Assembly (NCBI GenBank): GCA_040882255.1
Contig: JBBEBP010000011.1
Span: forward strand, 62,001-126,000
Direction: 5' to 3'
Length of the DNA: 64,000 nt
From: PWQG01 sp040882255
Lineage (GTDB): Bacteria; Pseudomonadota; Gammaproteobacteria; Pseudomonadales; Pseudohongiellaceae
This document shows, piece after piece, positions 53,311 to 62,505 of this stretch. A program made the translations under genes and the position numbers. Each line of letters begins with the position of its first letter. Position 1 is the first letter of the stretch. The notes beneath the pieces are model-generated. The model saw nothing but the letters and a program-made list of their open reading frames with translations, was not told the DNA's origin and made no database searches.

Positions 53311-54054
53311 ATGGGCCGACAGGACAGGAAATACAAGCGCATACTGCTGAAGCTCAGTGGTGAGGCGCTGATGGGCGATGTGGATTTCGGCATTGATCCC
53401 AAGGTGCTGGATCGCATCGCGGTCGAAGTCGGCCAGCTGGTGGGGTTGGGAGTGGAAATCGGCATGGTCATCGGCGGTGGCAACCTGTTCCGTGGCGCAG
53501 CGTTGCATTCTGCGGGCATGGAGCGGGTCACCGGAGACCACATGGGCATGCTGGCCACCGTCATGAACGCGCTGGCCATGCGCGATGCGCTGGAACGTGC
53601 CAGTATTCCCACCAGGGTCATGTCGGCCATTCCCATGAGCGGAGTCGTCGAGCACTATGATCGCCGCACCGCCATCCGGCATCTCAAGTCGGGTGACGTC
53701 GTCATCTTTGCGGCCGGTACGGGAAATCCTTTCTTCACCACGGACTCTGCCGCCTGTCTGCGAGGCATCGAGATCGACGCCGAGCTGGTGCTCAAGGCCA
53801 CCAAGGTGGACGGGGTCTATTCCGCTGACCCGGCATTGGTGCCGGATGCGGTCAAGTATGAACGACTGACCTATGACGAGGTCCTGGAGAAGAAGCTCGG
53901 GGTCATGGATCTGACGGCGATCTGTCTCGTGCGTGATCACGGCATCCCGGTCCGGGTGTTCAATATGCAGAAGCCCGGTGCATTGTTGAACAATGTCATG
54001 GGCGTACCCGACGGTACATTGATTGAAACCCGGATTGACACGCCCGGGCATTGA
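53311..54054 (+). CDS. pyrH: Uridylate kinase
   Basis: Hexameric UMP kinase of the amino acid kinase fold, 247 residues. KLSGEALMG (about 13-21), GGGNLFRGA, MGMLATVMNALAM and GTGNPFFTTDSAACLR are typical. GGGAG nearby supports the ATG. Confidence 0.97.
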   Translation: MGRQDRKYKRILLKLSGEALMGDVDFGIDPKVLDRIAVEVGQLVGLGVEIGMVIGGGNLFRGAALHSAGMERVTGDHMGMLATVMNALAMRDALERASIPTRVMSAIPMSGVVEHYDRRTAIRHLKSGDVVIFAAGTGNPFFTTDSAACLRGIEIDAELVLKATKVDGVYSADPALVPDAVKYERLTYDEVLEKKLGVMDLTAICLVRDHGIPVRVFNMQKPGALLNNVMGVPDGTLIETRIDTPGH

Positions 54055-54104
54055 TACCTGGTAATGCTGCCGCTCAGGCAGCCTGCAACAGAGGAATGAT
54101 CCAC

Positions 54105-54662
54105 ATGATCGACGAGATTCTGAAGGACGCCGAGGAACGCATGGGCAAGTCCGTGCAGGCACTGGAGTCCGCCTTCAACAAGATCCGCACCGGAAGGGCC
54201 CATCCTGCGATCCTGGACGGTATCACGGTGTCGTACTACGGTGCCGACACGCCACTGAACCAGTTGGCCAATGTCACAGTCGAAGATGGCCGGCAGCTGA
54301 CCATTTCCCCCTGGGAGAAAGGCATCATCGGGGAAATCGAGAAAGCCATCATGAAATCCGACCTGGGCCTCAACCCTTCCAACAATGGCGACGTGATTCG
54401 CCTGCCCATGCCCGCTTTGACAGAAGAGACTCGCCGTGAATACACTCGGCAGGCAAAAGCTGAAGCCGAGCAGGCCCGCGTGGCCGTGCGCAGTGTTCGC
54501 AGGGACGCCAATGGCGATGTGAAGGACTTGCTCAAGGAAAAGGAGATCAGTGAGGATGAGGAACGTCGCGCCGAGGAACGGATCCAGAAGCTCACTGACA
54601 AGTATATCGCCGCTGTTGACAGCAGCTATGCCGCCAAGGAACAGGATCTGCTGTCGATCTGA
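54105..54662 (+). CDS. frr: Ribosome recycling factor
   Basis: Splits post-termination ribosomes with EF-G, 185 residues. FNKIRTGRAHPAILDGI, LTISPWEKGIIGEIEKAI, RLPMPALTEETRR and the C-terminal DKYIAAVD helix are diagnostic. GAGGA lies nine bases before ATG 54105; ATG 54096 would add three residues. Confidence 0.97.
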   Translation: MIDEILKDAEERMGKSVQALESAFNKIRTGRAHPAILDGITVSYYGADTPLNQLANVTVEDGRQLTISPWEKGIIGEIEKAIMKSDLGLNPSNNGDVIRLPMPALTEETRREYTRQAKAEAEQARVAVRSVRRDANGDVKDLLKEKEISEDEERRAEERIQKLTDKYIAAVDSSYAAKEQDLLSI

Positions 54663-54731
54663 GCCGGCCCGGCCGCTGGTTGATCGGCAGTCCCGGCAGA
54701 TCATATGGCCGGACCTGGACTGGAGCAACAG

Positions 54732-55574
54732 ATGAGTAGTGAAGCTGGAGAAATTGCTGTCAGGTCTTCTGCCGGGTGGGATAAACAGCCACGACACGTG
54801 GTTGTCATCATGGACGGTAACAACCGCTGGGCCCGTAGCCGCAGGCTGAAAGGGTCCGCTGGTCATCGGGCCGGTGCTGAGGCCGCCAAGCGTCTGGTCT
54901 ATGGCTGCGTCGAGCGGGGCATTCCCTGGTTGACGCTGTTCGCATTCAGCAGCGAGAACTGGTTGCGCTCCGATCGGGAAGTGAAAGGACTCATGGCGCT
55001 GTTCCTTAATGTCCTGCGACGCAGAGAGATCAGGGAACTACACGGCAACAATGTCCGGCTGCAGTTCATCGGTAATCGGGCAGGGTTCCCGCAACGGCTT
55101 CAGCAGCACATGCAGGATGTGGAAGAGCTGACAGGCGATAATACGGGTACGGTGGTCAATGTTGCCGCCGATTACGGTGGCCGCTGGGATATCGTCCGGG
55201 CCTGTCAAAGGCTGGCCGCAGAAGTGGCGGAAGGGCGCTTGTCACCCGGTGATATTGATCCGGCGGCGGTGCAGGAGCAGATCTGTCTTGGTGATGCCCC
55301 GGATCCTGACCTGTGTATCCGCACCGGTGGCGAGTTGCGTATCAGCAATTTCCTGTTATGGCAAATGGCCTACACGGAATTGTATTTCACCCGCTGTTTA
55401 TGGCCGGATTTCAATGACCATGAACTGCAGGCGGCACTGGATGCGTTCAGTCACCGTCAACGCCGGTATGGGCACCTGGAGCCGGGGACGGATGAGGCTG
55501 GTGGTGGAGCGACTGGCAGTGACGAGAACCCGGCAGCCGCCCCACAGGCCCGCGGAGGAAGCCGCATTGCTTAG
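54732..55574 (+). CDS. uppS: Undecaprenyl diphosphate synthase
   Basis: Cis-prenyltransferase making the C55 lipid carrier for peptidoglycan and O-antigen, 280 residues. VIMDGNNRWARSR (catalytic Asp), LFAFSSENWLR, and RTGGELRISNFLLWQMAYTE. ATG 54732 has GGAG six bases upstream; ATG 54705 is possible. A low-complexity Gly/Ala tail (about 30 residues) overlaps the cdsA start and may exist only because of that overlap. Confidence 0.96.
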   Translation: MSSEAGEIAVRSSAGWDKQPRHVVVIMDGNNRWARSRRLKGSAGHRAGAEAAKRLVYGCVERGIPWLTLFAFSSENWLRSDREVKGLMALFLNVLRRREIRELHGNNVRLQFIGNRAGFPQRLQQHMQDVEELTGDNTGTVVNVAADYGGRWDIVRACQRLAAEVAEGRLSPGDIDPAAVQEQICLGDAPDPDLCIRTGGELRISNFLLWQMAYTELYFTRCLWPDFNDHELQAALDAFSHRQRRYGHLEPGTDEAGGGATGSDENPAAAPQARGGSRIA

Positions 55575-56445
55575 ACAACGGGTCGTTACTGCCATCTGTA
55601 TGTTGGCGGTGTTGTATCTGGCCACCGCCTGGTTACCAGTGACAGGCTTCGCGGTCGTGCTCAGTGCGTTCGTGCTGCCGGCGCTGCTGGAGTGGTCCCG
55701 GCTTATGGGGCTGCCATACCCCTGGCAACACCGGTTGTATGCACTGGTGTTCTATCTTCTGATTGTCCTCACTGTGGTGCTGTCTACCTATTCCGGCACG
55801 CAGCTGTCGGTATTGATCCGCGGAGCCGACTGGGTATTGGGGCTGAATGGCCTGGCCATACTATTCTGGCTGCTGGTTTTCGTGGCGATTGTGCGTTACC
55901 CGCAAGGTACCTCTCTCTGGGACTCCCCCCTGCTGCTTGCCGTGGCTGGCTGGCTTACGCTGCTGCCGGTGTGGTGGAACCTGGTGTATCTGAAATTGCT
56001 CGATGAAGGCGGCTTGCTGGTATTCGCCCTGATTGCCCTGGTCAGCATCGTGGATATTGGCGCCTATTTTTCCGGACGCGCCTGGGGTCGCCGCAAGCTG
56101 GCTCCGGCGCTCAGTCCCAACAAGTCCTGGGCTGGTTTCTGGGGCGGCCTGTTCGCCTGTGTGGCGTTGGCGCTTCTTCTGGTGACAGCCGTCCATGTCG
56201 GCCGTCAGCCCCTGGAGGCTCTCACCTGGGCCGGGTTGACAGCTCTGGCTGTATTGCTGGGCGTTGCCAGCGTGGTCGGCGACCTGTTCGAAAGCATGCT
56301 CAAACGTCAGCGGGGGGTCAAGGACAGCGGTCAGTTTCTGCCCGGGCACGGTGGATTACTGGATCGCGTGGACAGTCTGCTGGCGGCGACACCGGTGTTC
56401 ACACTGGGAGTGTGGTTTCTGGCGTCCCGGGTGGCATGGTTATGA
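55567..56445 (+). CDS. cdsA: Phosphatidate cytidylyltransferase
   Basis: Makes CDP-diacylglycerol for phospholipid synthesis, 292 residues with about eight membrane helices. Signature SPNKSWAGFWGG and GVKDSGQFLPGHGGLLDRVDS, plus SIVDIGAYFSGRAWG. The start is a TTG at 55567 giving MLRQRVVTAICML, supported by GGAGG eight bases upstream; it overlaps uppS by eight bases. Any earlier start in this frame lies deep inside uppS. Confidence 0.94.
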   Translation: MLRQRVVTAICMLAVLYLATAWLPVTGFAVVLSAFVLPALLEWSRLMGLPYPWQHRLYALVFYLLIVLTVVLSTYSGTQLSVLIRGADWVLGLNGLAILFWLLVFVAIVRYPQGTSLWDSPLLLAVAGWLTLLPVWWNLVYLKLLDEGGLLVFALIALVSIVDIGAYFSGRAWGRRKLAPALSPNKSWAGFWGGLFACVALALLLVTAVHVGRQPLEALTWAGLTALAVLLGVASVVGDLFESMLKRQRGVKDSGQFLPGHGGLLDRVDSLLAATPVFTLGVWFLASRVAWL

Positions 56446-57650
56446 GGTCCCGACCGTCCATCGTTCTGCTGGGTTCCACCGGCTCAGTCGGTCAGAGTAC
56501 GCTGGACGTGCTGGCGTGTCACGGCAGCCACCGTGTTTTTGCCTTGACGGCCAACCGTAATGTCTCCCTGATGCTGGAGCAATGCGAGCAATGGCGGCCG
56601 ACCTGCGCTGTCATGGTCGATGAGGAGGCCGCCCGTCAATTAAGGGAAGCGATGCCGTCGGTTTCCCCGGAAACGCGGGTGCTCAGCGGTGCTGCCGCAC
56701 TGGTCGAGGTCGTGACCGAAGCTGCGGTGGATACTGTGCTGGCTGCCATTGTGGGAGCTGCGGGGTTACCGTCCGCGCTGGCCGCAGCAAAATCGGGCAA
56801 GAAACTGCTGCTGGCCAACAAGGAGGCGCTGATCATGGCCGGGCCTTTGTTCATGGCCGCAGTGCGTGATCACGGTGCGGTACTGCTGCCCATCGACAGT
56901 GAACACAATGCGGTGTTCCAGTGCCTGCCGGAGTCCAACCGGCTGCCGGGACGGATGGCCGCTTCCACGGATGTACGGCGCATCATTCTCACGGCTTCCG
57001 GAGGCCCTTTTCTGGACAGGCCGGCAGAAATGCTGGGAGAGGTGACGGCGGCGGAGGCCTGCCGGCATCCCAACTGGTCCATGGGACAGAAGATATCCGT
57101 CGACTCCGCGACCATGATGAACAAGGGGCTGGAGCTGATCGAGGCCTGTTATCTGTTCGGGTTGCCGCCGGAGCAGGTGGATGTGCTGATTCATCCACAG
57201 AGCATTGTGCACTCGCTGGTCGAGTACTGCGACGGTTCCATGCTGGCTCAACTCGGCAGTCCCGACATGCGCGTCCCCATCGCTCATGCCCTTGCCTGGC
57301 CGGAGCGGCGGCCATCCGGCGCCGACTTTCTCGATCTGGTCAGCAGTGCTGACTTGCAGTTCCGTCATCCGGACACGGAGCAGTTTCCCTGCCTGAGACT
57401 GGGCCGGGAAGCGGTCCGCGCAGGGCCTGTCTCCGTCATCCGCCTCAATGCTGCGAATGAAGTGGCAGTGGCTGCTTTCCTGGGAGGAGCTATCGGCTTT
57501 ATGGACATCCCTGTTATTATCGCGCGGACGCTGGAGGCTGCGGAAAATGGTAGCGCCGATCCTGTTGAGGGGCTGGACGACGTGCTCTCCATCGACCGCC
57601 GGGCCCGGGAACTGGCCAACGAACTGTTAATCGGCATCGTCCGGTCCTGA
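56442..57650 (+). CDS. dxr: 1-deoxy-D-xylulose 5-phosphate reductoisomerase
   Basis: Second step of the MEP isoprenoid pathway, 402 residues. NADPH site LLGSTGSVGQSTLDVL, ANKEALIMAG, IDSEHNAVFQCL, and NWSMGQKISVDSATMMNKGL. ATG 56442 overlaps the cdsA stop as ATGA; ATG 56436 is also possible. It supplies the precursor for uppS just upstream. Confidence 0.97.
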   Translation: MRSRPSIVLLGSTGSVGQSTLDVLACHGSHRVFALTANRNVSLMLEQCEQWRPTCAVMVDEEAARQLREAMPSVSPETRVLSGAAALVEVVTEAAVDTVLAAIVGAAGLPSALAAAKSGKKLLLANKEALIMAGPLFMAAVRDHGAVLLPIDSEHNAVFQCLPESNRLPGRMAASTDVRRIILTASGGPFLDRPAEMLGEVTAAEACRHPNWSMGQKISVDSATMMNKGLELIEACYLFGLPPEQVDVLIHPQSIVHSLVEYCDGSMLAQLGSPDMRVPIAHALAWPERRPSGADFLDLVSSADLQFRHPDTEQFPCLRLGREAVRAGPVSVIRLNAANEVAVAAFLGGAIGFMDIPVIIARTLEAAENGSADPVEGLDDVLSIDRRARELANELLIGIVRS

Positions 57651-57680
57651 TAACCGTATCCAGCCAGAGTATTTGTCTAC

Positions 57681-59072
57681 ATGCTGCAGTCTCTGATCGT
57701 CAATGTCCTTGCCCTGATTGTGACCTTGGGTATTCTTGTGACCTTTCACGAATTCGGCCATTTCTGGGTCGCCCGTCGCTGCGGGGTGAAAGTGCTGCGT
57801 TTCTCCATAGGCTTTGGCAAGCCCCTGTATTCGTGGTATGGCAAGGATGGCACAGAGTACGCGATCGCCCCGATACCGCTGGGCGGTTACGTGCGCATGC
57901 TGGGTCAGGACGATCTGGATACCTCCGCAGGTCATGAGGCAACGGCCAGCGAGCGGGCCCGGAATTTCAACTACAAACCGCTTTGGCAACGCTTTGCCAT
58001 CGTCTCGGCCGGCCCCCTGGCCAACTTTCTGCTCGCCATCCTGGTGTTCTGGTTGATTAATGTGATGTACGGCCAGCGCGGCGTGGCACCGGTCATCGCC
58101 GACGTTGTGCCGGAGTCGCCTGCCTGGGAAGCCGGGTTGCGCAGTGGAGACGAGATTACGGCGGTGGACGGGGAGCCGGTGACCATCTGGCAACAGGTGA
58201 CCATGCAGCTGCTCAATCGTCTGGGCGAGAGCGGCACGTTGCTACTGGACGCGGTTCCCGAGGGGGAGACTGCGGAGCGCGAATACCGGTTACCCTTGCA
58301 GAACTGGCTGGCGGGGACCACCGAACCGAATCCGCTGGGTTCGCTGGGGCTGGTCCGTTTCATCATCCCGCCCGTCATCGATGGTGTGACCGAGGACGGC
58401 CGGGCCAGGCAGGCTGGTTTGCAACCCGGAGACCGGGTCATCAGCGCGGCTGGTGAGCCGGTAAGCAGCTGGACGCGATGGGTGCAGATCATCCGCGAGC
58501 ATCCGGAACTTCCGCTGGATATTACAGTCGAACGGGCAGGCAGCACTGAGGCGTTGAGCCTGGTACCCCAGCGAAGCAGGGATGAAGAGGGTAACGAGAT
58601 CGGGGTGATCGGCGCGTGGGTGGAGCCGTATGATCTGGCCGCCAACCTGCCGGATGAGCAGCGCAGGGATATCCGGTTTAACCCGGTCAGTGCGGTTGCA
58701 CCCGCGCTCCAGGAAACCTGGGACAAGTCCGTGTTCGTGCTGGAATCGATCCGCAAGATGGTGGTTGGTCTGATTTCGTACCGCAATGTGAATGGACCGA
58801 TCACCATTGCGCAGGTGGCGGGGGAGACGGCAGGATACGGTCTGGAGGTGTATCTGGGCTTCCTGGCCATTCTCAGTATCAGCCTTGGCGTGCTCAACCT
58901 GTTGCCGATACCCATGCTGGATGGAGGCCATTTGTTGTATTACACCATAGAAGCTATCATACGCCGTCCGGTTCCGGAGGGAGTGCAGGCGATGGGTCTG
59001 CAGTTCGGGCTGGTCATCATCACAGGTATCATGATGCTGGCCATTTTCAATGACCTGAACAGGCTCTTCTAG
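57681..59072 (+). CDS. rseP: RIP metalloprotease RseP (site-2 protease)
   Basis: Membrane zinc protease that cleaves RseA after DegS, releasing RpoE, 463 residues. HEFGH zinc motif in the first membrane segment, two PDZ domains in tandem (about 110-310), and LPIPMLDGGHLLYY near the C-terminus. Its substrate gene is at 29206-29847. Placed before bamA, as in most gammaproteobacteria. Confidence 0.97.
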   Translation: MLQSLIVNVLALIVTLGILVTFHEFGHFWVARRCGVKVLRFSIGFGKPLYSWYGKDGTEYAIAPIPLGGYVRMLGQDDLDTSAGHEATASERARNFNYKPLWQRFAIVSAGPLANFLLAILVFWLINVMYGQRGVAPVIADVVPESPAWEAGLRSGDEITAVDGEPVTIWQQVTMQLLNRLGESGTLLLDAVPEGETAEREYRLPLQNWLAGTTEPNPLGSLGLVRFIIPPVIDGVTEDGRARQAGLQPGDRVISAAGEPVSSWTRWVQIIREHPELPLDITVERAGSTEALSLVPQRSRDEEGNEIGVIGAWVEPYDLAANLPDEQRRDIRFNPVSAVAPALQETWDKSVFVLESIRKMVVGLISYRNVNGPITIAQVAGETAGYGLEVYLGFLAILSISLGVLNLLPIPMLDGGHLLYYTIEAIIRRPVPEGVQAMGLQFGLVIITGIMMLAIFNDLNRLF

Positions 59073-59139
59073 CCCGGATCAGACGCATTCGACATATTCA
59101 TGCAGTTCTCCGCCAACCGGGCGGAGTTTCAGGGATTAC

Positions 59140-61821
59140 ATGATCAGATTTGCAGCAACCACCTGGCTATTGCTCTGCCTCTCCTTCACAGCGCAGGCGC
59201 AGAACAGCTTCACCATTTCAGACATTCGTATCGACGGGTTGCAGCGCATCTCTCCGGGCGCCGTATTCAGTCTGCTGCCTGTGGAAATCGGCGACGAGGT
59301 CACGCCGGGCATGGCGGCGGAGATCATCCGTTCAGTGACTGGCTCGCAGTATTTCGAGGATGTCGAGGTAGCCCGGGAAGGCGACGTATTGATCGTCACG
59401 GTGCAGGAACGGCCCTCGGTCAGTGAAATCAACATTTCCGGCAACAGCGTCCTGGAGAGCGAGGACATTCGCGACAACATGGCGTCTGCCGAAATTGTGG
59501 AAGGCGGTATTTTCACGCGGGCCACGATGGAGGCGATCCGGCAGGGCATCCAGGAAGTCTACTCCTCCCGGGGGCGCTATGGCACTACCGTGGAGATCGA
59601 CGTGACCGACCAGCCCCGCAACCGGGTGGCCATCGATCTGCAGATCAACGAAGGCAGTGAAAGCCGCATCCAGGACATCAATGTCATCGGTAACGAGACG
59701 TTCGAGGACGACGAGCTGCTGGACCTTTTCGAACTGGGACTGAAACCCTGGTATAACCCGTTCAGCGGTCGGAACCGTTACTCCAGGGAGCAGCTTACCG
59801 GCGACCTGGAGCGACTGGAGTCTCACTATCTGGATAACGGTTTTGTCCAGTTCAGTGTTGACTCCACGCCGATTTCCATCACCCCGGACAATGAAGAGAT
59901 CTATATCACCATCAACCTGTCTGAAGGTGAACCGTATACCGTCAATGAAGTGAATCTGGTCGGTGATCTGGTAAACGCCGAGTCATTGCTGCGTGCCTAC
60001 ACCCTGGTCGGTTCCGGGCAGACATTCTCGCAGGCCCTGGTGACGGCCAGCGAGGAGTACATGACCCAGATCCTGGGCAACCTGGGTTATGCCTTCGCGG
60101 AAGTGGAGGGTGTGCCGGAAATCGATGAGGAAGAGCAGACCGTCGATGTGGTGTTCTACGTTGAACCGGGCAGCCGGACCTACGTAAACCGGATCAATTA
60201 TCGGGGTAACGTGTCGACAGCCGATGACGTATTGCGCCGGGAAATGCGGCAATTGGAGAGTGCTCCGGCATCCAGTCAGCAGATCGAGCTGTCCCGTGTG
60301 CGCCTGGAGCGCCTTGGTTACTTCTCTTCGGTCCAGGTGGACACAGAGGAAGTGCCCGGCACCACGGATCAGGTGGATGTGAATTTCGATGTCGAGGAGC
60401 AGAACTTCGGCAGTGTCTCTTTCAGCCTGGGTTCCGGCGGTGGCGGGGACTGGTTCGTTTCCAGCAATCTGGAGGCGCAGAACTTCCTGGGCACCGGGCG
60501 CCGCGTCAATATCGGCGTCAACCGCAGTTATTTCCAGAGCAGCGTCCAGTTCTCCTACCTTGATCCCTATTATACGCCGGACGGGGTGAGCCGGGGTTTC
60601 AGTGTCTACTGGCGAAACCAGGATTCGCCGTTCAACATCGCCAGCTTCTCCACGGAGTCGTATGGGGGCAGTCTGAACTTCAGTTATCCGATCGATGAGG
60701 TCCAGCAGATCGGTTTCAACGTGGGGTACGCCCACACCGAGCTCACTTCCGGTGGTTTCAGTGTGCAGGAGATCGAATCCAGTCCCCGTCTGGACCGGTA
60801 TCCCGGCGTGGACCGCTATGTGGTGGAGCCCGGCAATACCAACCCGTATCAGGGGGAGATCCGCGAGCCGGTCACGGCGCCTCTCGACAACCTTCCTGAA
60901 GAGTATCTGAACAGGAGCGCGGACCCCGGTTTCATCGACCGCTACGGCAGCGAGTTCGACAACGTCACCCTGACCACCAACTGGACGCGGACTACCCTGA
61001 ACCGCGGGCAATTCCCGACACGGGGTTCCTATCAGCAGCTTTCGCTCGAGACCACGGTACCCGGCAGTGACCTGGAGTATTACAAGGCCAACTATTTCGC
61101 CCAGTATTACAAACCTGTCTTCGGAGAGGACTGGGTGCTGCATTTCCGCACCAATCTGGGTTTCGGTGATGGTTATGGCGATACCGATGACATGCCGTTT
61201 TTCGAGAATTTCTTCGCCGGTGGCCTGGCCACGGGCATGGTGCGTGGCTTTGATGAGAATACCCTGGGGCCGCGCAGCTCGAATCCGAGAGAGTATCAGC
61301 TCGAGAACACGGCATTCAGGCGTGATGAAAACGGCGAGATCATCCTCAATGAAAGCGGGGCACCGGCCAGTTTCGCACCCGGAGGCCGCGCGTTCCAGAC
61401 TGTGCCGGTGATCGGGCCCGACGGCGAGCCGGTCTATGACGAGAATGGCAATCAACAGGTGGAGTTGGCGGTGAACAACGTCAATCTCAACCGCCGCACG
61501 GATGCGTTTGGCGGCAACCTGATGACCACAGGCAGTATGGAGCTTCTCTTTCCGCTGCCATTCGTGGAAGACCGCAGCCGGGTCCGGTCCTCGTTCTTTG
61601 TGGATGTCGGCTCGGTATTTTCCACGAACTGCACTGATCGTCAGCAAAATCTCAACAATTGCAGTAATTTTGATGCTGGCGAGTTGCGTTACTCCGCCGG
61701 GGTGAGTGTCAGTTACCTGTCGCCGTTCGGGCCGTTGACCTTCTATCTGGCCAAGCCGTTCAGCACGGATGACCGGGATGACACCAAGACTTTCGATTTC
61801 ACTGTGGGGGCCGGCTTCTGA
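59140..61821 (+). CDS. bamA: Outer membrane protein assembly factor BamA
   Basis: Omp85 protein that inserts beta-barrels, 893 residues, longer than the roughly 800 usual. Signal peptide MIRFAATTWLLLCLSFTAQA, five POTRA domains (about 22-420) and the barrel. The barrel motif VRGF is present in GMVRGFDENTLGPRSS. Extra length lies in two predicted surface loops, near 60770-60945 and 61320-61485; the second holds two Asp-Glu-Asn-Gly motifs. The C-terminal strand ends in Phe (FDFTVGAGF). Confidence 0.96.
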   Translation: MIRFAATTWLLLCLSFTAQAQNSFTISDIRIDGLQRISPGAVFSLLPVEIGDEVTPGMAAEIIRSVTGSQYFEDVEVAREGDVLIVTVQERPSVSEINISGNSVLESEDIRDNMASAEIVEGGIFTRATMEAIRQGIQEVYSSRGRYGTTVEIDVTDQPRNRVAIDLQINEGSESRIQDINVIGNETFEDDELLDLFELGLKPWYNPFSGRNRYSREQLTGDLERLESHYLDNGFVQFSVDSTPISITPDNEEIYITINLSEGEPYTVNEVNLVGDLVNAESLLRAYTLVGSGQTFSQALVTASEEYMTQILGNLGYAFAEVEGVPEIDEEEQTVDVVFYVEPGSRTYVNRINYRGNVSTADDVLRREMRQLESAPASSQQIELSRVRLERLGYFSSVQVDTEEVPGTTDQVDVNFDVEEQNFGSVSFSLGSGGGGDWFVSSNLEAQNFLGTGRRVNIGVNRSYFQSSVQFSYLDPYYTPDGVSRGFSVYWRNQDSPFNIASFSTESYGGSLNFSYPIDEVQQIGFNVGYAHTELTSGGFSVQEIESSPRLDRYPGVDRYVVEPGNTNPYQGEIREPVTAPLDNLPEEYLNRSADPGFIDRYGSEFDNVTLTTNWTRTTLNRGQFPTRGSYQQLSLETTVPGSDLEYYKANYFAQYYKPVFGEDWVLHFRTNLGFGDGYGDTDDMPFFENFFAGGLATGMVRGFDENTLGPRSSNPREYQLENTAFRRDENGEIILNESGAPASFAPGGRAFQTVPVIGPDGEPVYDENGNQQVELAVNNVNLNRRTDAFGGNLMTTGSMELLFPLPFVEDRSRVRSSFFVDVGSVFSTNCTDRQQNLNNCSNFDAGELRYSAGVSVSYLSPFGPLTFYLAKPFSTDDRDDTKTFDFTVGAGF

Positions 61822-61962
61822 CGCGCTGAAAGGGGTGTCAGTGCTGGTGGTCGGATAAACATCGTTCCGGGTGCTGAGTCTGACGGCGGTCGATGGTAGA
61901 ATACACAATTCAGGGGCCGGCAGGTCCCGCACGTTCAAGAAAGAGGCGGAGTAGACCTGATC

Positions 61963-62472
61963 ATGATGAAGAAAATTGTAGTTATCGCAGCCCTGCTGAT
62001 GTTTTCCCAGAGCCTGTTTGCCCAGGACGGACCGGTGATCGGTGTGGTGAACCTCGAGCAGGCCCTGTTCAATACCGAAGTGGCCCAGGAGCTGGAAGCG
62101 GATATCCGTGAAGAGATGGGTGATGATGAGGCCAGACTCGAGCAGCTCAACGCGGAACTGCAGGAGATCATCCAGCGTGCCCAGCGCGACGAGTCCATTC
62201 TCAGTGAGTCCGAAATGCGTCGTCTCAATGCCGATGCCCAGGACAAGCAGGTGCAGCTCAGGGTTGTCGCCGAGCGTCTGCAGGAAGCATGGGAAGAGCG
62301 CCAGCAGGAGTTTGTGGACGGCATGCGTCAGAATCTTGGCCGGGCCATTGAGGAAGTGGTCCAGGAAGGGGGGTACGACCTGGTGCTGAATGCGGAGCAG
62401 GTGGCTTACTTCAACAATGCCTACAACATCACTGCCGAGGTGACGGCGAGGCTCAACGAGCTGACACAGTAA
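61963..62472 (+). CDS. skp: Periplasmic chaperone Skp (OmpH)
   Basis: 169 residues. Signal peptide MMKKIVVIAALLMFSQSLFA, then a coiled-coil chaperone arm (about 55-130) and a trimerisation core (IGVVNLEQALFNT). Escorts unfolded outer-membrane proteins to BamA. Two adjacent ATGs are possible starts. A TAGAAT at 61897-61902 may be its -10, but no good -35 was seen. Confidence 0.92.
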   Translation: MMKKIVVIAALLMFSQSLFAQDGPVIGVVNLEQALFNTEVAQELEADIREEMGDDEARLEQLNAELQEIIQRAQRDESILSESEMRRLNADAQDKQVQLRVVAERLQEAWEERQQEFVDGMRQNLGRAIEEVVQEGGYDLVLNAEQVAYFNNAYNITAEVTARLNELTQ

Positions 62473-62505
62473 GGCTCCCGGTCGGGCAGGCGTGACGGTA
62501 GCGGG

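Noticed and set aside
54780..54870. UppS motif reads MDGNNRWA and not the E. coli MDGNGRWA
   Set aside because: I recall the same Asn in pseudomonad UppS, so it is not a defect.
59983..61938. 651-residue minus-strand frame opposite bamA
   Set aside because: Very long but antisense to a clear BamA; sequence is His/Arg/Val-rich without domain features.
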